Assembly: GCF_015999265.1 (NCBI RefSeq)
Contig: NZ_JAEAGR010000017.1
Location: 53,373 to 117,372, forward strand
From: Mobilitalea sibirica
GTDB lineage: Bacteria; Bacillota; Clostridia; Lachnospirales; Lachnospiraceae
DNA length: 64,000 nucleotides
Reading direction: 5' to 3'
Position numbers and translations under genes: made by a program. The notes under the pieces were generated by a model. It saw nothing but the letters and a program-made list of their open reading frames with translations. It did no database searches and was not told where the DNA came from. Positions 28,800 through 37,184 of the stretch are shown piece by piece (position 1 is the stretch's first letter; each line of letters starts with the position of its first letter).

Positions 28800-28856
28800 A
28801 TACTTTAACTAACGTTAATAAAAGTTACATATGGTAGTTAAGTTATTGAATTGATG

Positions 28857-28899
28857 GAGCTAAAAGTTTGAAATAAACAATCTTTGGCTCTGTTTTTTT
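28857..28899 (+). terminator. Terminator after the small zinc-ribbon gene
   Basis: GAGCTAAAAG and CTTTGGCTC form an imperfect stem followed by TGTTTTTTT. The rest of the gap to 29173 is AT-rich with nothing recognised. Confidence 0.6.
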
Positions 28900-29173
28900 A
28901 GTATATTGTGGGTTTATAAAAATTTACAAGGAATAATATGGCAATGTTGTTTTGCTTATATTATAATGTAAAATAAAGAAATAAGTGAATGATAATGGAT
29001 TACTAATTATAGCAATAATGGGAAGTTGGGGACATGTACAGAAAAATTATTGTTAAGTGAAAATCATACATTTTGATAAGGAGAAAAGTTATATGTTTTT
29101 TAATATACGTTAGATCCCTTTAAAGTATCTTTGTGTATAAAGAATAATTTAATTTGTGAATTTAGGAGAAATT

Positions 29174-29647
29174 ATGGCTGATAATGAAAAATATGTAGTA
29201 ACAGAATATAATAAACGGGATTTAAATAGTTTGCTTGAGTTTTTTGAAAGATGTCTTCCGGAATCGGGAAGAATATTTGATCCGAAAGGAGTACATAAAA
29301 GTTTACTTAATGTAGAAAAGGCCTATGAATATTTTATATGCTTAAAAGAGCAAGAAAGCGGACAAATTATTGGAACGTGCGCATTGAAGAAGATTGATGA
29401 TATGAAATGTGAATTGAAGTGCGTATATTTATATAAGAAGTATCATGGTATGGGTTTGGGTACGAGAATTAGTCAATTAACCCTTGATAGGGCAAAGGAA
29501 CAAGGATATCGGGAAGTATACTTAGATACAATAAGTGAAACAAGTGGTAGAGCAATAAAGATGTATGAACGTCTCGGATTTATTAACGTTGAAAAGTATC
29601 ATGATACAGTTAAATCTGATGTATTCATGAAGTTAATTCTAAAATAG
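29174..29647 (+). CDS. GNAT family N-acetyltransferase
   Basis: The 157-residue protein has a clear GNAT fold: QIIGTCALKKIDDMKCELKCVYLYKKYHGMGLGTRISQLTLDRAKEQGY covers strands 3-4 and the acetyl-CoA loop (YHGMGLGTRI). It ends with KMYERLGFINVEKYHDTV. This layout resembles PhnO/Gcn5-like small enzymes; the substrate is unknown. The ATG at 29174 was chosen over the GTG at 29156 because TAGGAG lies 5-6 bp upstream of it. Confidence 0.82.
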   Translation: MADNEKYVVTEYNKRDLNSLLEFFERCLPESGRIFDPKGVHKSLLNVEKAYEYFICLKEQESGQIIGTCALKKIDDMKCELKCVYLYKKYHGMGLGTRISQLTLDRAKEQGYREVYLDTISETSGRAIKMYERLGFINVEKYHDTVKSDVFMKLILK

Positions 29648-29839
29648 CTTGTTTTATGTTTGAATTTCTTATTATATTTATTAGCAACTATAGTTAAAGA
29701 AATACTGATACAACAGGAAATAGTTTTGGCTATCATAGTAACCCTAGTAATCAAATATAAGGGTATACCATACGCAGAAGTTTTCTCAAAGTAAATTAAG
29801 CTATTTATGAAAAATAAAATAAAAATAGCAATTAGTGAG

Positions 29840-30086
29840 ATGAATGATAAATTAAATCAGCCTTGAAGAGATTGGGTTGAAATATGAATTAACGAATGAA
29901 GCAATTATTATTTACTGTGACGTTTATTCCAGTTTATGTATTGGGTGGAAGTATTTATGTAATGCCTGTAAGAAGGCAGAAGAATTACACGGGAAGGAAA
30001 GAGTAATTATGTTTGGCTACAGGCTGGTAGAGAGGTATAAATTTGCAGAAACGTCTGAGGAAAGGGCTTTGCTGATATCTTCATAA
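29840..30086 (+). pseudogene. Possible frameshifted small gene of unknown function
   Basis: An open frame from 29877 (TTG) to 30086 gives about 69 residues (with LCNACKKAEELHGKERVIMFGYRL) that look protein-like but match no family I know. Its frame extends upstream as SLEEIG. Next to it, in another frame, an ATG at 29840 encodes MNDKLNQP before a stop at 29864-29866. A one-base shift would join MNDKLN to SLEEIGLKYELT, so this may be a frameshifted gene. Alternatively the short open frame is real with a TTG start, or neither is coding. The 230 bp before it contain nothing recognisable. Confidence 0.3.
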
Positions 30087-30170
30087 AATTTATGAAATGG
30101 ATGTGTTTTGAAATTCCCGTCAACAAAGCGATAATTCAGAAATAGAAATTGTATAAAGTGAGGTAAAAAA

Positions 30171-30449
30171 ATGAGTTATGCTTATGAAGAGCCAGGATAT
30201 ATTAAAATCTGTGGATATATTAAAAAACCAGCAAGTAATTACTATCACTTTACATGCCCCAAGTGCAAGGTGGACTTGAGGCTTGGAACTGATGGGGGAA
30301 GATATGGTAATATCGGGGAATTTACATGCCAAAGCTGCGGATCAAAGTATTATGCGACAGACGATGATTGTAACCCCAATTCACCATTACATATTTTCGA
30401 AAATAATCAGAAATTATTTGACTTACAAAAGGAACACATTTTAGATTAA
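30171..30449 (+). CDS. Hypothetical protein with two CxxC knuckles
   Basis: The 92-residue protein starts behind GTGAGGT. It carries TCPKC (about residues 28-32) and TCQSCGSKYY (about 52-61), a zinc-ribbon arrangement. Flanking segments are aromatic-rich (EEPGYIKICGYIKK, NYYHF). No enzymatic motif is seen. It lies among other small single genes of this accessory stretch. The coding call is supported by the metal motifs and by the ribosome site, but the function is unknown. Confidence 0.6.
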   Translation: MSYAYEEPGYIKICGYIKKPASNYYHFTCPKCKVDLRLGTDGGRYGNIGEFTCQSCGSKYYATDDDCNPNSPLHIFENNQKLFDLQKEHILD

Positions 30450-30578
30450 GCCAAATTCCCATTATAACTGAAATTTAATTATAGTTGGTACATGGAGATT
30501 TGGGTTGCGATAGTATATTAATAAATTAAATAGTACGTTATTTAACTCATTGATCATGATAGAAAACAGGAGAAACAA

Positions 30579-31100
30579 ATGATAATACTTATTGCCGGAA
30601 GCACCCATACTGGAAAAACTGCATTAGCGCAGAACTTAATTGAGAAATATCATTATCCAAGTATGTCGCTGGATCATCTAAAAATGGGACTAATTCGAAG
30701 TGGATTAACAAATCTTACTCCATATGACGACGATAAGATGACAGATTTACTTTGGCCAATAGTTAAGGAAATGATAAAAACGGTGATAGAGAATGACCAG
30801 AATATGATAATCGAGGGTTGTTATTTCCCGTATGATTGGAAGAATCATTTTGAGCAGGAGTATGTGAAAAATATTAAGTATGTATGCTTAGTAATGTCTT
30901 CAAAGTATATTGAAGAACATTTTGAGGATATAAAAAAATATGCAAGTGTAATTGAAAACCGTGGAGAGGATAGCTCTATTGACAAGGATGTATTGCTTCG
31001 GGATAACAAAGTAAGCTTAGAAATGTGTAAAAAATATGGTTGTGACTACCTATTGATTGATGATGAGTATGGAGTTGATATTCATATTGAGGACCGTTGA
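30579..31100 (+). CDS. P-loop small-molecule kinase-like protein
   Basis: The 173-residue protein opens with a Walker A loop IAGSTHTGKTALAQNL (residues 4-19). A typical kinase arrangement follows: YPSMSLDHLKMGLIR (acceptor side), NMIIEGCYFPYDW (Walker B-like strand) and a C-terminal LID-like region. It resembles nucleoside or zeta-toxin-like kinases; the substrate is not identifiable. The first codons follow a CAGGAG site. No antitoxin-like partner is seen next to it, so a toxin role is not claimed. Confidence 0.7.
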   Translation: MIILIAGSTHTGKTALAQNLIEKYHYPSMSLDHLKMGLIRSGLTNLTPYDDDKMTDLLWPIVKEMIKTVIENDQNMIIEGCYFPYDWKNHFEQEYVKNIKYVCLVMSSKYIEEHFEDIKKYASVIENRGEDSSIDKDVLLRDNKVSLEMCKKYGCDYLLIDDEYGVDIHIEDR

Positions 31101-31179
31101 TTCAATGAGGTTATTATTGAGAAGTAGGAGAGCTATAACAATCCTGAAATTATAGAGAGCAATAAGGAGGAACGAGAAT

Positions 31180-31677
31180 ATGAGTGTTAGTGTAATTGGT
31201 GGAGCGGATGGACCAACTTCTATATTTCTTACAGAAAATTATGGTCCAAGCTGGATTAATATATTTGGCTTAGTCATAGTTATATTGATATTATTACCAA
31301 ACATTATGTATGCATTTAAATTTCGTGGTGTTGAGAATAAATGCAAGAATAAAGTTATGAATATCATAGAGCAAATTGGCAGATATGCATCAATGTTCTT
31401 GATGATTTTCAATATAGGCTTAACTGAGTTTGGTTTTTCATCACCGGAGGCATTTGTATTCTGTTTTGTTGGAAATACCCTACTTTTGACTGCCTACTGG
31501 ATTATCTGGATGCTATATTTTAAGAAGATAACTTTTTGGAAGAGCATGGCACTTGCCATTATTCCAACGATAATCTTTTTGCTATGCGGTATTACCTTAG
31601 GACATTATTGGCTAGTGTTAAGTGCTATTGTTTTCGGAGTGGGGCATATCTATGTGACATATCAAAATGCAAGGTGA
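31180..31677 (+). CDS. Small membrane protein with an OadB-like N-terminal motif
   Basis: The 165-residue protein has about five hydrophobic helices (near 27-47, 67-88, 94-116, 119-140 and 142-160). Its N-terminus reads SVIGGADGPTSIFL, which closely resembles the conserved Na+-site motif (GADGPT) of the beta subunit of sodium-pumping decarboxylases. The rest does not look like that family and is far shorter (about 165 against 380 or more). It lies behind AAGGAGG. The next gene starts 35 bp downstream, so the two may be co-transcribed. Its function is unknown. Confidence 0.6.
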   Translation: MSVSVIGGADGPTSIFLTENYGPSWINIFGLVIVILILLPNIMYAFKFRGVENKCKNKVMNIIEQIGRYASMFLMIFNIGLTEFGFSSPEAFVFCFVGNTLLLTAYWIIWMLYFKKITFWKSMALAIIPTIIFLLCGITLGHYWLVLSAIVFGVGHIYVTYQNAR

Positions 31678-31712
31678 GAATAACTAATCCAGAAGGAAAG
31701 CAGGTAAAAGCG

Positions 31713-32435
31713 ATGCAATGGGATCCGTGGACAGGATGTTATAAAATCAGTGATGGTTGTACTAATTGTTATTACTATGGGCCATATTCGAAGCGGTGTG
31801 GCCAAAATGAAGTTCTTAAAACGAAGGATTTTTATAAACCAGTTGAAACGGTTTATATGCCACGTAAAAAGATTACAAAATATAAAATGGAGAGCGGCAA
31901 GACCGTTAATACTTGTTTTACGACTGACTTCTTTCTTCCTGAGGCCGATGAATGGAGAATTGAAGCATGGGATATCATAAAACGTCGCCCTGATTTGAAT
32001 TTTTTCTTTATAACAAAAAGAATAGATCGTTTTAAAGTGTCTTTGCCAAATGATTGGGGAGAAGGATATGATAATGTCACCATAGGCTGTACTGTTGAAA
32101 ATCAAGAGCTTGCTGATTATCGGTTACCATTGTTTCTATCTTATCCGATAAAACATCGTATTATCGTATGCGGACCAATACTTGGTGAAATCAACTTGAC
32201 ACCGTATCTTCAGGGTATAGAGCATGTATCAACTAGCGGCGAGACCGGAAGGGATGCAAGAGTGTGCGATTATAACTGGATTTTAGATATAAGAGAACAA
32301 TGTATTAAGGCTGGTGTTCCATTCCAGTTTCGAAGTACAGGTTCTCTATTTCGAAAAGATGATGTTTTATACAAAATCAATCCCAAAATGCAGCATCGTA
32401 CAGCGAAAGAAATAGACATAAATATTAGTTACTAA
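31713..32435 (+). CDS. DUF5131 (phage Gp37/Gp68-like) family protein
   Basis: The 240-residue protein starts MQWDPWTGCYKISDGCTNCYYY, matching the DUF5131 / phage Gp37-Gp68 family with its Cys cluster (GC..IS.GC.NCY). Downstream, CFTTDFFLPEADEWR, FFFITKRIDRF, VTIGCTVENQ and ISTSGETGRDAR-like segments are also typical. The Cys pattern suggests a metal or radical-SAM-like site, but no reaction is established. The ATG at 31713 fits the family start; frame-open sequence upstream overlaps the membrane-protein gene and is not coding. The family is often phage-borne; here no other phage gene is near. Confidence 0.75.
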   Translation: MQWDPWTGCYKISDGCTNCYYYGPYSKRCGQNEVLKTKDFYKPVETVYMPRKKITKYKMESGKTVNTCFTTDFFLPEADEWRIEAWDIIKRRPDLNFFFITKRIDRFKVSLPNDWGEGYDNVTIGCTVENQELADYRLPLFLSYPIKHRIIVCGPILGEINLTPYLQGIEHVSTSGETGRDARVCDYNWILDIREQCIKAGVPFQFRSTGSLFRKDDVLYKINPKMQHRTAKEIDINISY

Positions 32436-32491
32436 TATATAGCAATTTTTATCAATGGAACACGGCTTTTACTTAGTATAATGGTGATGTG

Positions 32492-33316
32492 ATGAATTAT
32501 AAGGAACACATACAAAAATCAATTGATTTTATTGAGGAGAATTTAAAATACGAGATAGATCTGAATGCAGTAGCAAAGGCTTCCGGTTATTCCTCCTATC
32601 ACTTTTTGCGCGTTTTTAAAGAGGTTACACACATCACTCCCGGTGATTATATACGAAAAAGGCGACTAACCGAAATAGTTAAATTAATGGATCGTTGTAA
32701 ATCTATATCGGATATTGCTTTTGCATATGGTTTTAATTCCAAAGAAAATTTCACTCGTGCATTTAAAAGTGAACACCATATCTTGCCTACAGAGTATAAG
32801 GAATACCTCAATAGTTTAAAACTGTATGAACGGCAAAACTTTATTTTAGAGGCTTTTCATGTTGAGCCAAGTATAATTCATTTACCTTCATTTTCTCTGA
32901 CCGTATTTAAAAGCGATGAAAGCTATCCGCCGAATTTCTGGAATAAGTATAACTGTAAAAAGTTATCAAAGCGTTTATCGGGAGGTAATTCATGTGAAGA
33001 TTTCGGAGTTAGCATCTGGAATAATGAGCTGAATACACTTGATTATTTTATTGGTATTCGGACTTCAGATGTTGCTGGTAATACCGAAGGAACAACGCAA
33101 ATACAGATACCGGGAGGAAAATATGCTCACTTTAAAACGCCTCAAACCACACATTATAATTTCGTAAATGTAATACATAGGACTTGGGAATATATAAACA
33201 ATACGTGGCTGCCAGAAAGTGCATACAAGCGTACAGGTAACTACGAGTTTGAGACATATATTGAAGATAGTCGAAATTTTAGTGAGGATATTTATATACC
33301 AATTGTAAAGCGGTGA
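32492..33316 (+). CDS. AraC family regulator with GyrI-like effector domain
   Basis: The 274-residue regulator has the two AraC helix-turn-helices at the N-terminus (LNAVAKASGYSSYHFLRVFKEVT and SISDIAFAYGFNSKENFTRAFKSE). It also has a C-terminal GyrI-like ligand-binding domain (about 115-274) ending VIHRTWEYINNTWLPES..YEFETYIEDS..DIYIPI. Such proteins (Rob, BmrR-like) sense small hydrophobic ligands. The ATG at 32492 is preferred over the adjacent GTG. The BtrH-like gene follows after a short terminator-like hairpin. Confidence 0.85.
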   Translation: MNYKEHIQKSIDFIEENLKYEIDLNAVAKASGYSSYHFLRVFKEVTHITPGDYIRKRRLTEIVKLMDRCKSISDIAFAYGFNSKENFTRAFKSEHHILPTEYKEYLNSLKLYERQNFILEAFHVEPSIIHLPSFSLTVFKSDESYPPNFWNKYNCKKLSKRLSGGNSCEDFGVSIWNNELNTLDYFIGIRTSDVAGNTEGTTQIQIPGGKYAHFKTPQTTHYNFVNVIHRTWEYINNTWLPESAYKRTGNYEFETYIEDSRNFSEDIYIPIVKR

Positions 33317-33357
33317 AGAACATCATTTGTCACCCCGCTTCAAGCTTTTTTGCACCC
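33307..33357 (+). terminator. Probable terminator after the AraC gene
   Basis: AAGCGGTGA and TCACCCCGCTT form a stem spanning the stop codon, followed after a few bases by TTTTTT. Read-through into the next gene remains possible. Confidence 0.45.
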
Positions 33358-33447
33358 ATATACTTTTTATATATGCAACGAAGCGGATTAGCTTTGATTA
33401 TCAGGGATTATCTGAAGTAATTAAAAAACATAAAGGAGCGTAAAACA

Positions 33448-34398
33448 ATGAAGAAACAACTTAATATTTCATGGGATGGTATTCATGACAGCACGGGTTA
33501 TATATTTTCCTTTGCCAAAGCACTATCTGCAGCGGTAAAAAATAGCCCATATTCTGAATTGACTGAGGATATCATTGCTACAAGCGGATTTTCTTTCAGA
33601 ATGTGGGTTGATGCTCATCTTTGTCCGAGCGCAACAAGTATATGGAGTTTTGACGACCAGAAAAAGTGGGTTGAGAACGGTGGATTGACATGTGATTATG
33701 TAGGCAGATATTGGGGACAAGATAACATTGAAGAGCAAAAACGTCTTGAAGCAATAGAAAACATTAAGAAATCCATAGATAACGGGATACCCGCTATATC
33801 CTGGGATATTGGTGTACCGGAGTGGGGGCTTATTATTGGCTATAACGATGATACACAAATGTTTTCAACACTGGCTATAAACGCAGATCATGCTGATCCG
33901 ACAAGTCCCTCTTATAACGGTGCGCTAATGCCATATAATGTTTTGGGGAAACGGGAACTGCCGTTATTATCAGTTCTTACGATAACCGGAAAGACTGAGA
34001 AAACACAAGAAGATATATTAAAAGATACATTAAAATTGGCAGTATCACATCTAAAAGGTGATGAATGGTGCGAAAATGCCAAAGGAATAGAAGCCTATCC
34101 GGCACTTATAAAGCATTTTACAGAAACATTTAATCCGGATGCATCCTGGAATATGGAGTATTATCTTGGTACATACGGTGCGCTAAAATATTACTCTTAT
34201 AGATATTTTGAGAAGGTCGGTAAAACTGAACTGGCCACAATATATAAGGATGTTTATAGTTGCTGGCAGGAGGCTTTCACGATTAAAACAACGCACGATA
34301 TTAGTGATATTAATAATCGAAACAGAGTCGCTGATTTACTTAAGGAAGCCTATGCTAATGAGAAAAAAGCGATGGAGATTATGATGAGGTATCTATAA
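33448..34398 (+). CDS. Stand-alone BtrH/C39-like papain-fold protein
   Basis: The 316-residue product resembles the middle and C-terminal parts of the AraC fusion encoded at 24854. It shows the same SGFSFRMWVD segment against the fusion's GAAFRLRWN, a GIPAISWDIGVPEWGLIIGYNDD stretch at the position of the fusion's GYQDNG, and a helical C-terminal half. The position expected for the catalytic Cys reads HDSTGYIFSFAKAL and the His position reads Trp-Gly, so it is probably a pseudoenzyme or ligand-binding protein. It follows an AraC gene, so here the two modules are split. A GGAGCG site precedes the ATG. Confidence 0.6.
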   Translation: MKKQLNISWDGIHDSTGYIFSFAKALSAAVKNSPYSELTEDIIATSGFSFRMWVDAHLCPSATSIWSFDDQKKWVENGGLTCDYVGRYWGQDNIEEQKRLEAIENIKKSIDNGIPAISWDIGVPEWGLIIGYNDDTQMFSTLAINADHADPTSPSYNGALMPYNVLGKRELPLLSVLTITGKTEKTQEDILKDTLKLAVSHLKGDEWCENAKGIEAYPALIKHFTETFNPDASWNMEYYLGTYGALKYYSYRYFEKVGKTELATIYKDVYSCWQEAFTIKTTHDISDINNRNRVADLLKEAYANEKKAMEIMMRYL

Positions 34399-34435
34399 TT
34401 ATAAAAATAAAGAACGAGAAAGGATGTATATCATT

Positions 34436-34930
34436 ATGGAGCCTAAAGTTATTGTAACAAAATTCCCCTATGAATATGCGGCGTTTTTTCAATGCATTGG
34501 TGGAGACAATCCAGTTCATTCCGTTTACTTCAATATGGCAGCATGGATACAGAAAGAAAATCTTGACTATAAAAATAGAATTATTGGAGGGTTTGATGAA
34601 CCAGCAATTTGGTGCCCTGACCCATATGGTTGCACTACCGGATGTATTGGGTTGTATTTTATTGATGAATACGAGATTAAAGACAGAAAATTTCATGGAG
34701 TACATGTAGCAAAGTTTAAAACAAATGGAGATTACGCAAAAATCAATGTAAACTGTCATATTTCAAAAGCATGGGAATTAATGAATCAGTTCAAAGCAGA
34801 AGGCGAATATGATTTTGATACAGACAGCGGTCGTCAATATTTCGAGCAGCATATTTTTGATGACGATGATTTTTCTCATAACGAGCAACTATCATTTAAT
34901 ATCTGGATGCCCATAAAAAAAATGGTTTAA
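34436..34930 (+). CDS. GyrI-like ligand-binding domain protein
   Basis: The 164-residue protein has no DNA-binding part. It resembles the GyrI-like effector domain: an N-terminal strand set, PDPYGCTTGCIGLYFIDEYEI, and a C-terminal FEQHIF..LSFNIWMPIKK. Stand-alone versions often accompany AraC regulators or inhibit gyrase, but no such activity is shown here. The ATG at 34436 was chosen because the GAAAGG site abuts the upstream ATG at 34424 and cannot serve it. Confidence 0.55.
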   Translation: MEPKVIVTKFPYEYAAFFQCIGGDNPVHSVYFNMAAWIQKENLDYKNRIIGGFDEPAIWCPDPYGCTTGCIGLYFIDEYEIKDRKFHGVHVAKFKTNGDYAKINVNCHISKAWELMNQFKAEGEYDFDTDSGRQYFEQHIFDDDDFSHNEQLSFNIWMPIKKMV

Positions 34931-35121
34931 TAGGTCGGTAATTTCAGTTGGGTTTAATAAAAATACCATTTGCCTTCCGACGTTAAAGAGAAAGAATATA
35001 AAAGGACGTGCCATTAACAACTAATTATTTGAAAATTGCTATTTAGACATCATCATTTCTTGCGAGCAAACAACAGATATACAACTTTATATTTTCTGCC
35101 GTCGACAAGGAGGTGAAAAAA

Positions 35122-35649
35122 ATGAGTAGCTATAATTGGCTCAATGTAACCCAAAAGGAGATTATGGATACAATTGAAAGTCCAATTAACAAAAAAATCA
35201 CAGCGTCATTATTTAATGTTTTCCTTTCTAATGGATTGAGAATTAAAACAAGAGCAGAGTATATGCCAAATGATTTATTACCGCTTCATGGTTATACCGT
35301 TTACTTCTATGTAAAAGGAAGTAAAGAGACTATTATATTAAATACGTTTTTCTTTAAAATACAACTCCGCATCAATAACCGAAGTACCTTAGACAAGCTG
35401 GATGACTATAGTGAAAATATCCGTAATGCTATATTGACCGCTGCGCCTTGCAAGGCTTGTCCTAACCGTGAGGGCATTTTTACCGGTCATGGAGAATATA
35501 TTTTTACATATCACGGAAAAGAATATCGTAAATGCCAAACGATGTGTACTAATTTTAAAATTCAGAATTTAAACGAATGTGATATAGATTCACTGATTGA
35601 CATCATAAATCATGAAATCTCATTCATGAAACCGAACTTGATAAAATAA
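35122..35649 (+). CDS. Hypothetical cysteine-containing protein
   Basis: The 175-residue protein has an excellent AAGGAGG site 8 bp before the ATG at 35122. I do not recognise its family. A C-terminal cluster CKACPNREG..HGEYIFTYHGKEYRKCQTMC could bind a metal. The N-terminal half is beta-rich with YTVYFYVKGSKETIILNTFFFKIQL. No signal peptide or membrane segment is visible. Confidence 0.55.
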   Translation: MSSYNWLNVTQKEIMDTIESPINKKITASLFNVFLSNGLRIKTRAEYMPNDLLPLHGYTVYFYVKGSKETIILNTFFFKIQLRINNRSTLDKLDDYSENIRNAILTAAPCKACPNREGIFTGHGEYIFTYHGKEYRKCQTMCTNFKIQNLNECDIDSLIDIINHEISFMKPNLIK

Positions 35650-35810
35650 CCATAATCTGATAATTATTACTTCACAATCTATATCAATTGTATAGTAAAG
35701 CAGAAAATGAGATCGGTATATGAAAGTAATAATGGTGGCATACTTTAATTTAGATGGAAATTATTAATAATAAAATTGACACAAATAAGCAAAGTGGAGG
35801 AATAACAGAA

Positions 35811-36239
35811 TTGACAACTATATCTCAAAAAGACAAATCCTTAGATCCTGGGCCTTTCTACCATGGCACAAAAGCCGACTTAAAGTTGGGGGAAATGCTA
35901 GAACCTGGCTACAGTTCTAACTATGGCGAGCGAAAAAAAGCGAACTATGTATATCTGACCGCTACACTTGATGCAGCTATATGGGGAGCTGAACTTGCAG
36001 TTGGCGACAAACCTGGTCGGATTTATCGTGTAGAGCCTACCGGTGCCATCGAAGACGACCCTAACCTGACGGATAAAAAGTTTCCGGGGAATCCAACAAG
36101 GTCTTATCGAACCCGACAGCCGTTAAAAGTAGTGGGTGAGGTCATGGACTGGGAGGGACACTCCTCAGAGGAACTCCAGAAAATGAGGGAGCATCTAGAC
36201 AATCTTATACGACTCGGAATTGAGGCAATTAATGACTGA
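35811..36239 (+). CDS. arr: Rifampin ADP-ribosyltransferase (Arr family)
   Basis: Arr transfers ADP-ribose from NAD+ to a hydroxyl of rifamycins and so inactivates them. The family motifs are clear: PFYHGTKADLKLGEMLEPG (NAD-binding His-Gly-Thr), NYVYLTATLDAAIWGAELA, GRIYRVEPTGAIEDDPNLTDKKFPGNPTRSYRT and PLKVVGEV. The TTG at 35811 with GGAGG 10 bp upstream gives 142 residues, the length of known Arr proteins (about 140-150). An in-frame ATG at 35754 lacks a ribosome site. It lies in the accessory stretch among AraC genes. The activity is inferred from the family. Confidence 0.88.
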   Translation: MTTISQKDKSLDPGPFYHGTKADLKLGEMLEPGYSSNYGERKKANYVYLTATLDAAIWGAELAVGDKPGRIYRVEPTGAIEDDPNLTDKKFPGNPTRSYRTRQPLKVVGEVMDWEGHSSEELQKMREHLDNLIRLGIEAIND

Positions 36240-36296
36240 CTTTATGTTTAAGAAAGTCATATAAAAAATATGAAAAGATGAATAGGAAGTGAGAAG

Positions 36297-36416
36297 GTGC
36301 AGCTTGTAATTATATTAGGTCCTCATGCCGTGGGTAAAATGACAGTCGGGCAAGAACTTGCGTCAATTACCGGTTTGAAATTAAAAGTTAATGTAACACT
36401 TAAATATTTATCTTAA
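36297..36416 (+). pseudogene. Truncated P-loop kinase gene
   Basis: A 39-codon frame from GTG begins VQLVIILGPHAVGKMTVGQELASITGLKLK. This is the start of a common small P-loop kinase family (with Walker A GPHAVGKMT). After about residue 31 the sequence diverges and stops, where family members continue for over 100 residues. A GAAGTGAGAAGG site remains upstream. It is read as a remnant left by a deletion or recombination event. Nothing of the missing part is seen in the following 30 bp. Confidence 0.6.
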
Positions 36417-36451
36417 TAGAAATACATATAATCTAGGGTATATTGGGTTTA

Positions 36452-36808
36452 TTAGAATATATAATCAATTAGGGCAACAATGGCTAAAAGAAAACCACCT
36501 ACACAAGACATAAAAATCAGAAATCTCATACTATTGTTCCGATTTTTATAATTCTCTTCTGTATTCTCATTCATTGAATTGTTTCCCGCGCTTTTTGAGA
36601 TAATATAGGTTACATCTGCTGAATTGTTACCACTACCTAGCAGGGATAACCCACCGATTAGTATGCAGATAATTCCTGCATAAACCATGATATCACTAAT
36701 TTTCATGTCTGAAAAATATGAGATAACGAAAGCAAGTCCGGCTAAAATTATATCTGCTATAATAATTTTAAACATAAACTTACTAATTCTCTTAATTAAT
36801 CCTTTCAT
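36452..36808 (-). CDS. Small membrane protein
   Basis: The 118-residue protein has three hydrophobic helices (about 10-30, 37-57 and 96-117) with a polar Asn/Ser-rich loop (about 60-92) between the second and third. A CGGAGG site lies upstream of the ATG. No family is recognised. It is divergent from the polymerase gene across a 376-bp gap and lies downstream of the truncated kinase gene on the opposite strand. Confidence 0.6.
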   Translation of the reverse strand: MKGLIKRISKFMFKIIIADIILAGLAFVISYFSDMKISDIMVYAGIICILIGGLSLLGSGNNSADVTYIISKSAGNNSMNENTEENYKNRNNSMRFLIFMSCVGGFLLAIVALIDYIF

Positions 36809-37008
36809 ATCGTTTTCCTCCGTGTATAATCAAAATTTAGTGTCTTCTTCTTTACTATGCCGTTCAAATTAGTTTTCATAGAGTGTATGGGATTTAACTA
36901 GTCAACCATATTATACCAGTTTATTCCAGAAATGTAAACTGTCAGGTTTATATGAACGTATCAATATAATCTCTTTTCTCATATGTTTGAGTTATATCGA
37001 CATATGTA

Positions 37009-37029
37009 ATCTACAGATATTCTGTAGAT
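37009..37029. promoter_or_regulatory. Perfect dyad upstream of the dinB gene
   Basis: ATCTACAGA and its complement TCTGTAGAT surround a TAT centre. It lies 104 bp upstream of the -35 of the dinB promoter and 200 bp from the divergent membrane-protein gene. It looks like an operator; the cognate protein is unknown. Confidence 0.35.
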
Positions 37030-37132
37030 ACTTTCTATAGAGAAATAAGCTCTTATGCAGTGTTAATTAAAGAATTTTTATACTTAACTACTCACCTCAA
37101 AAATTGGATATAATATTACTAAAAATCCTCTC

Positions 37133-37161
37133 TTTACATCGAACATTAGTTCTGGTATAAT
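37133..37161 (+). promoter_or_regulatory. LexA-controlled promoter of the Y-family polymerase
   Basis: TTTACA (37133-37138), a 17-bp spacer and TATAAT (37156-37161) form a sigma-A promoter. CGAACATTAGTTCT (37140-37153) inside the spacer matches the Gram-positive LexA/DinR box CGAACN4GTTCG, with only the last base differing. Binding there would block polymerase, so the operon should be induced by DNA damage. Confidence 0.8.
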
Positions 37162-37184
37162 GAGCTTAAGGGGTGAACATATGT

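Noticed and set aside
30579..31100. Zeta-type toxin of a toxin-antitoxin pair
   Set aside because: The P-loop kinase resemblance is general, and no antitoxin-sized gene overlaps or abuts it.
31713..32435. Prophage region
   Set aside because: DUF5131 proteins occur in phages, but no structural, integrase or replication phage gene is found nearby.
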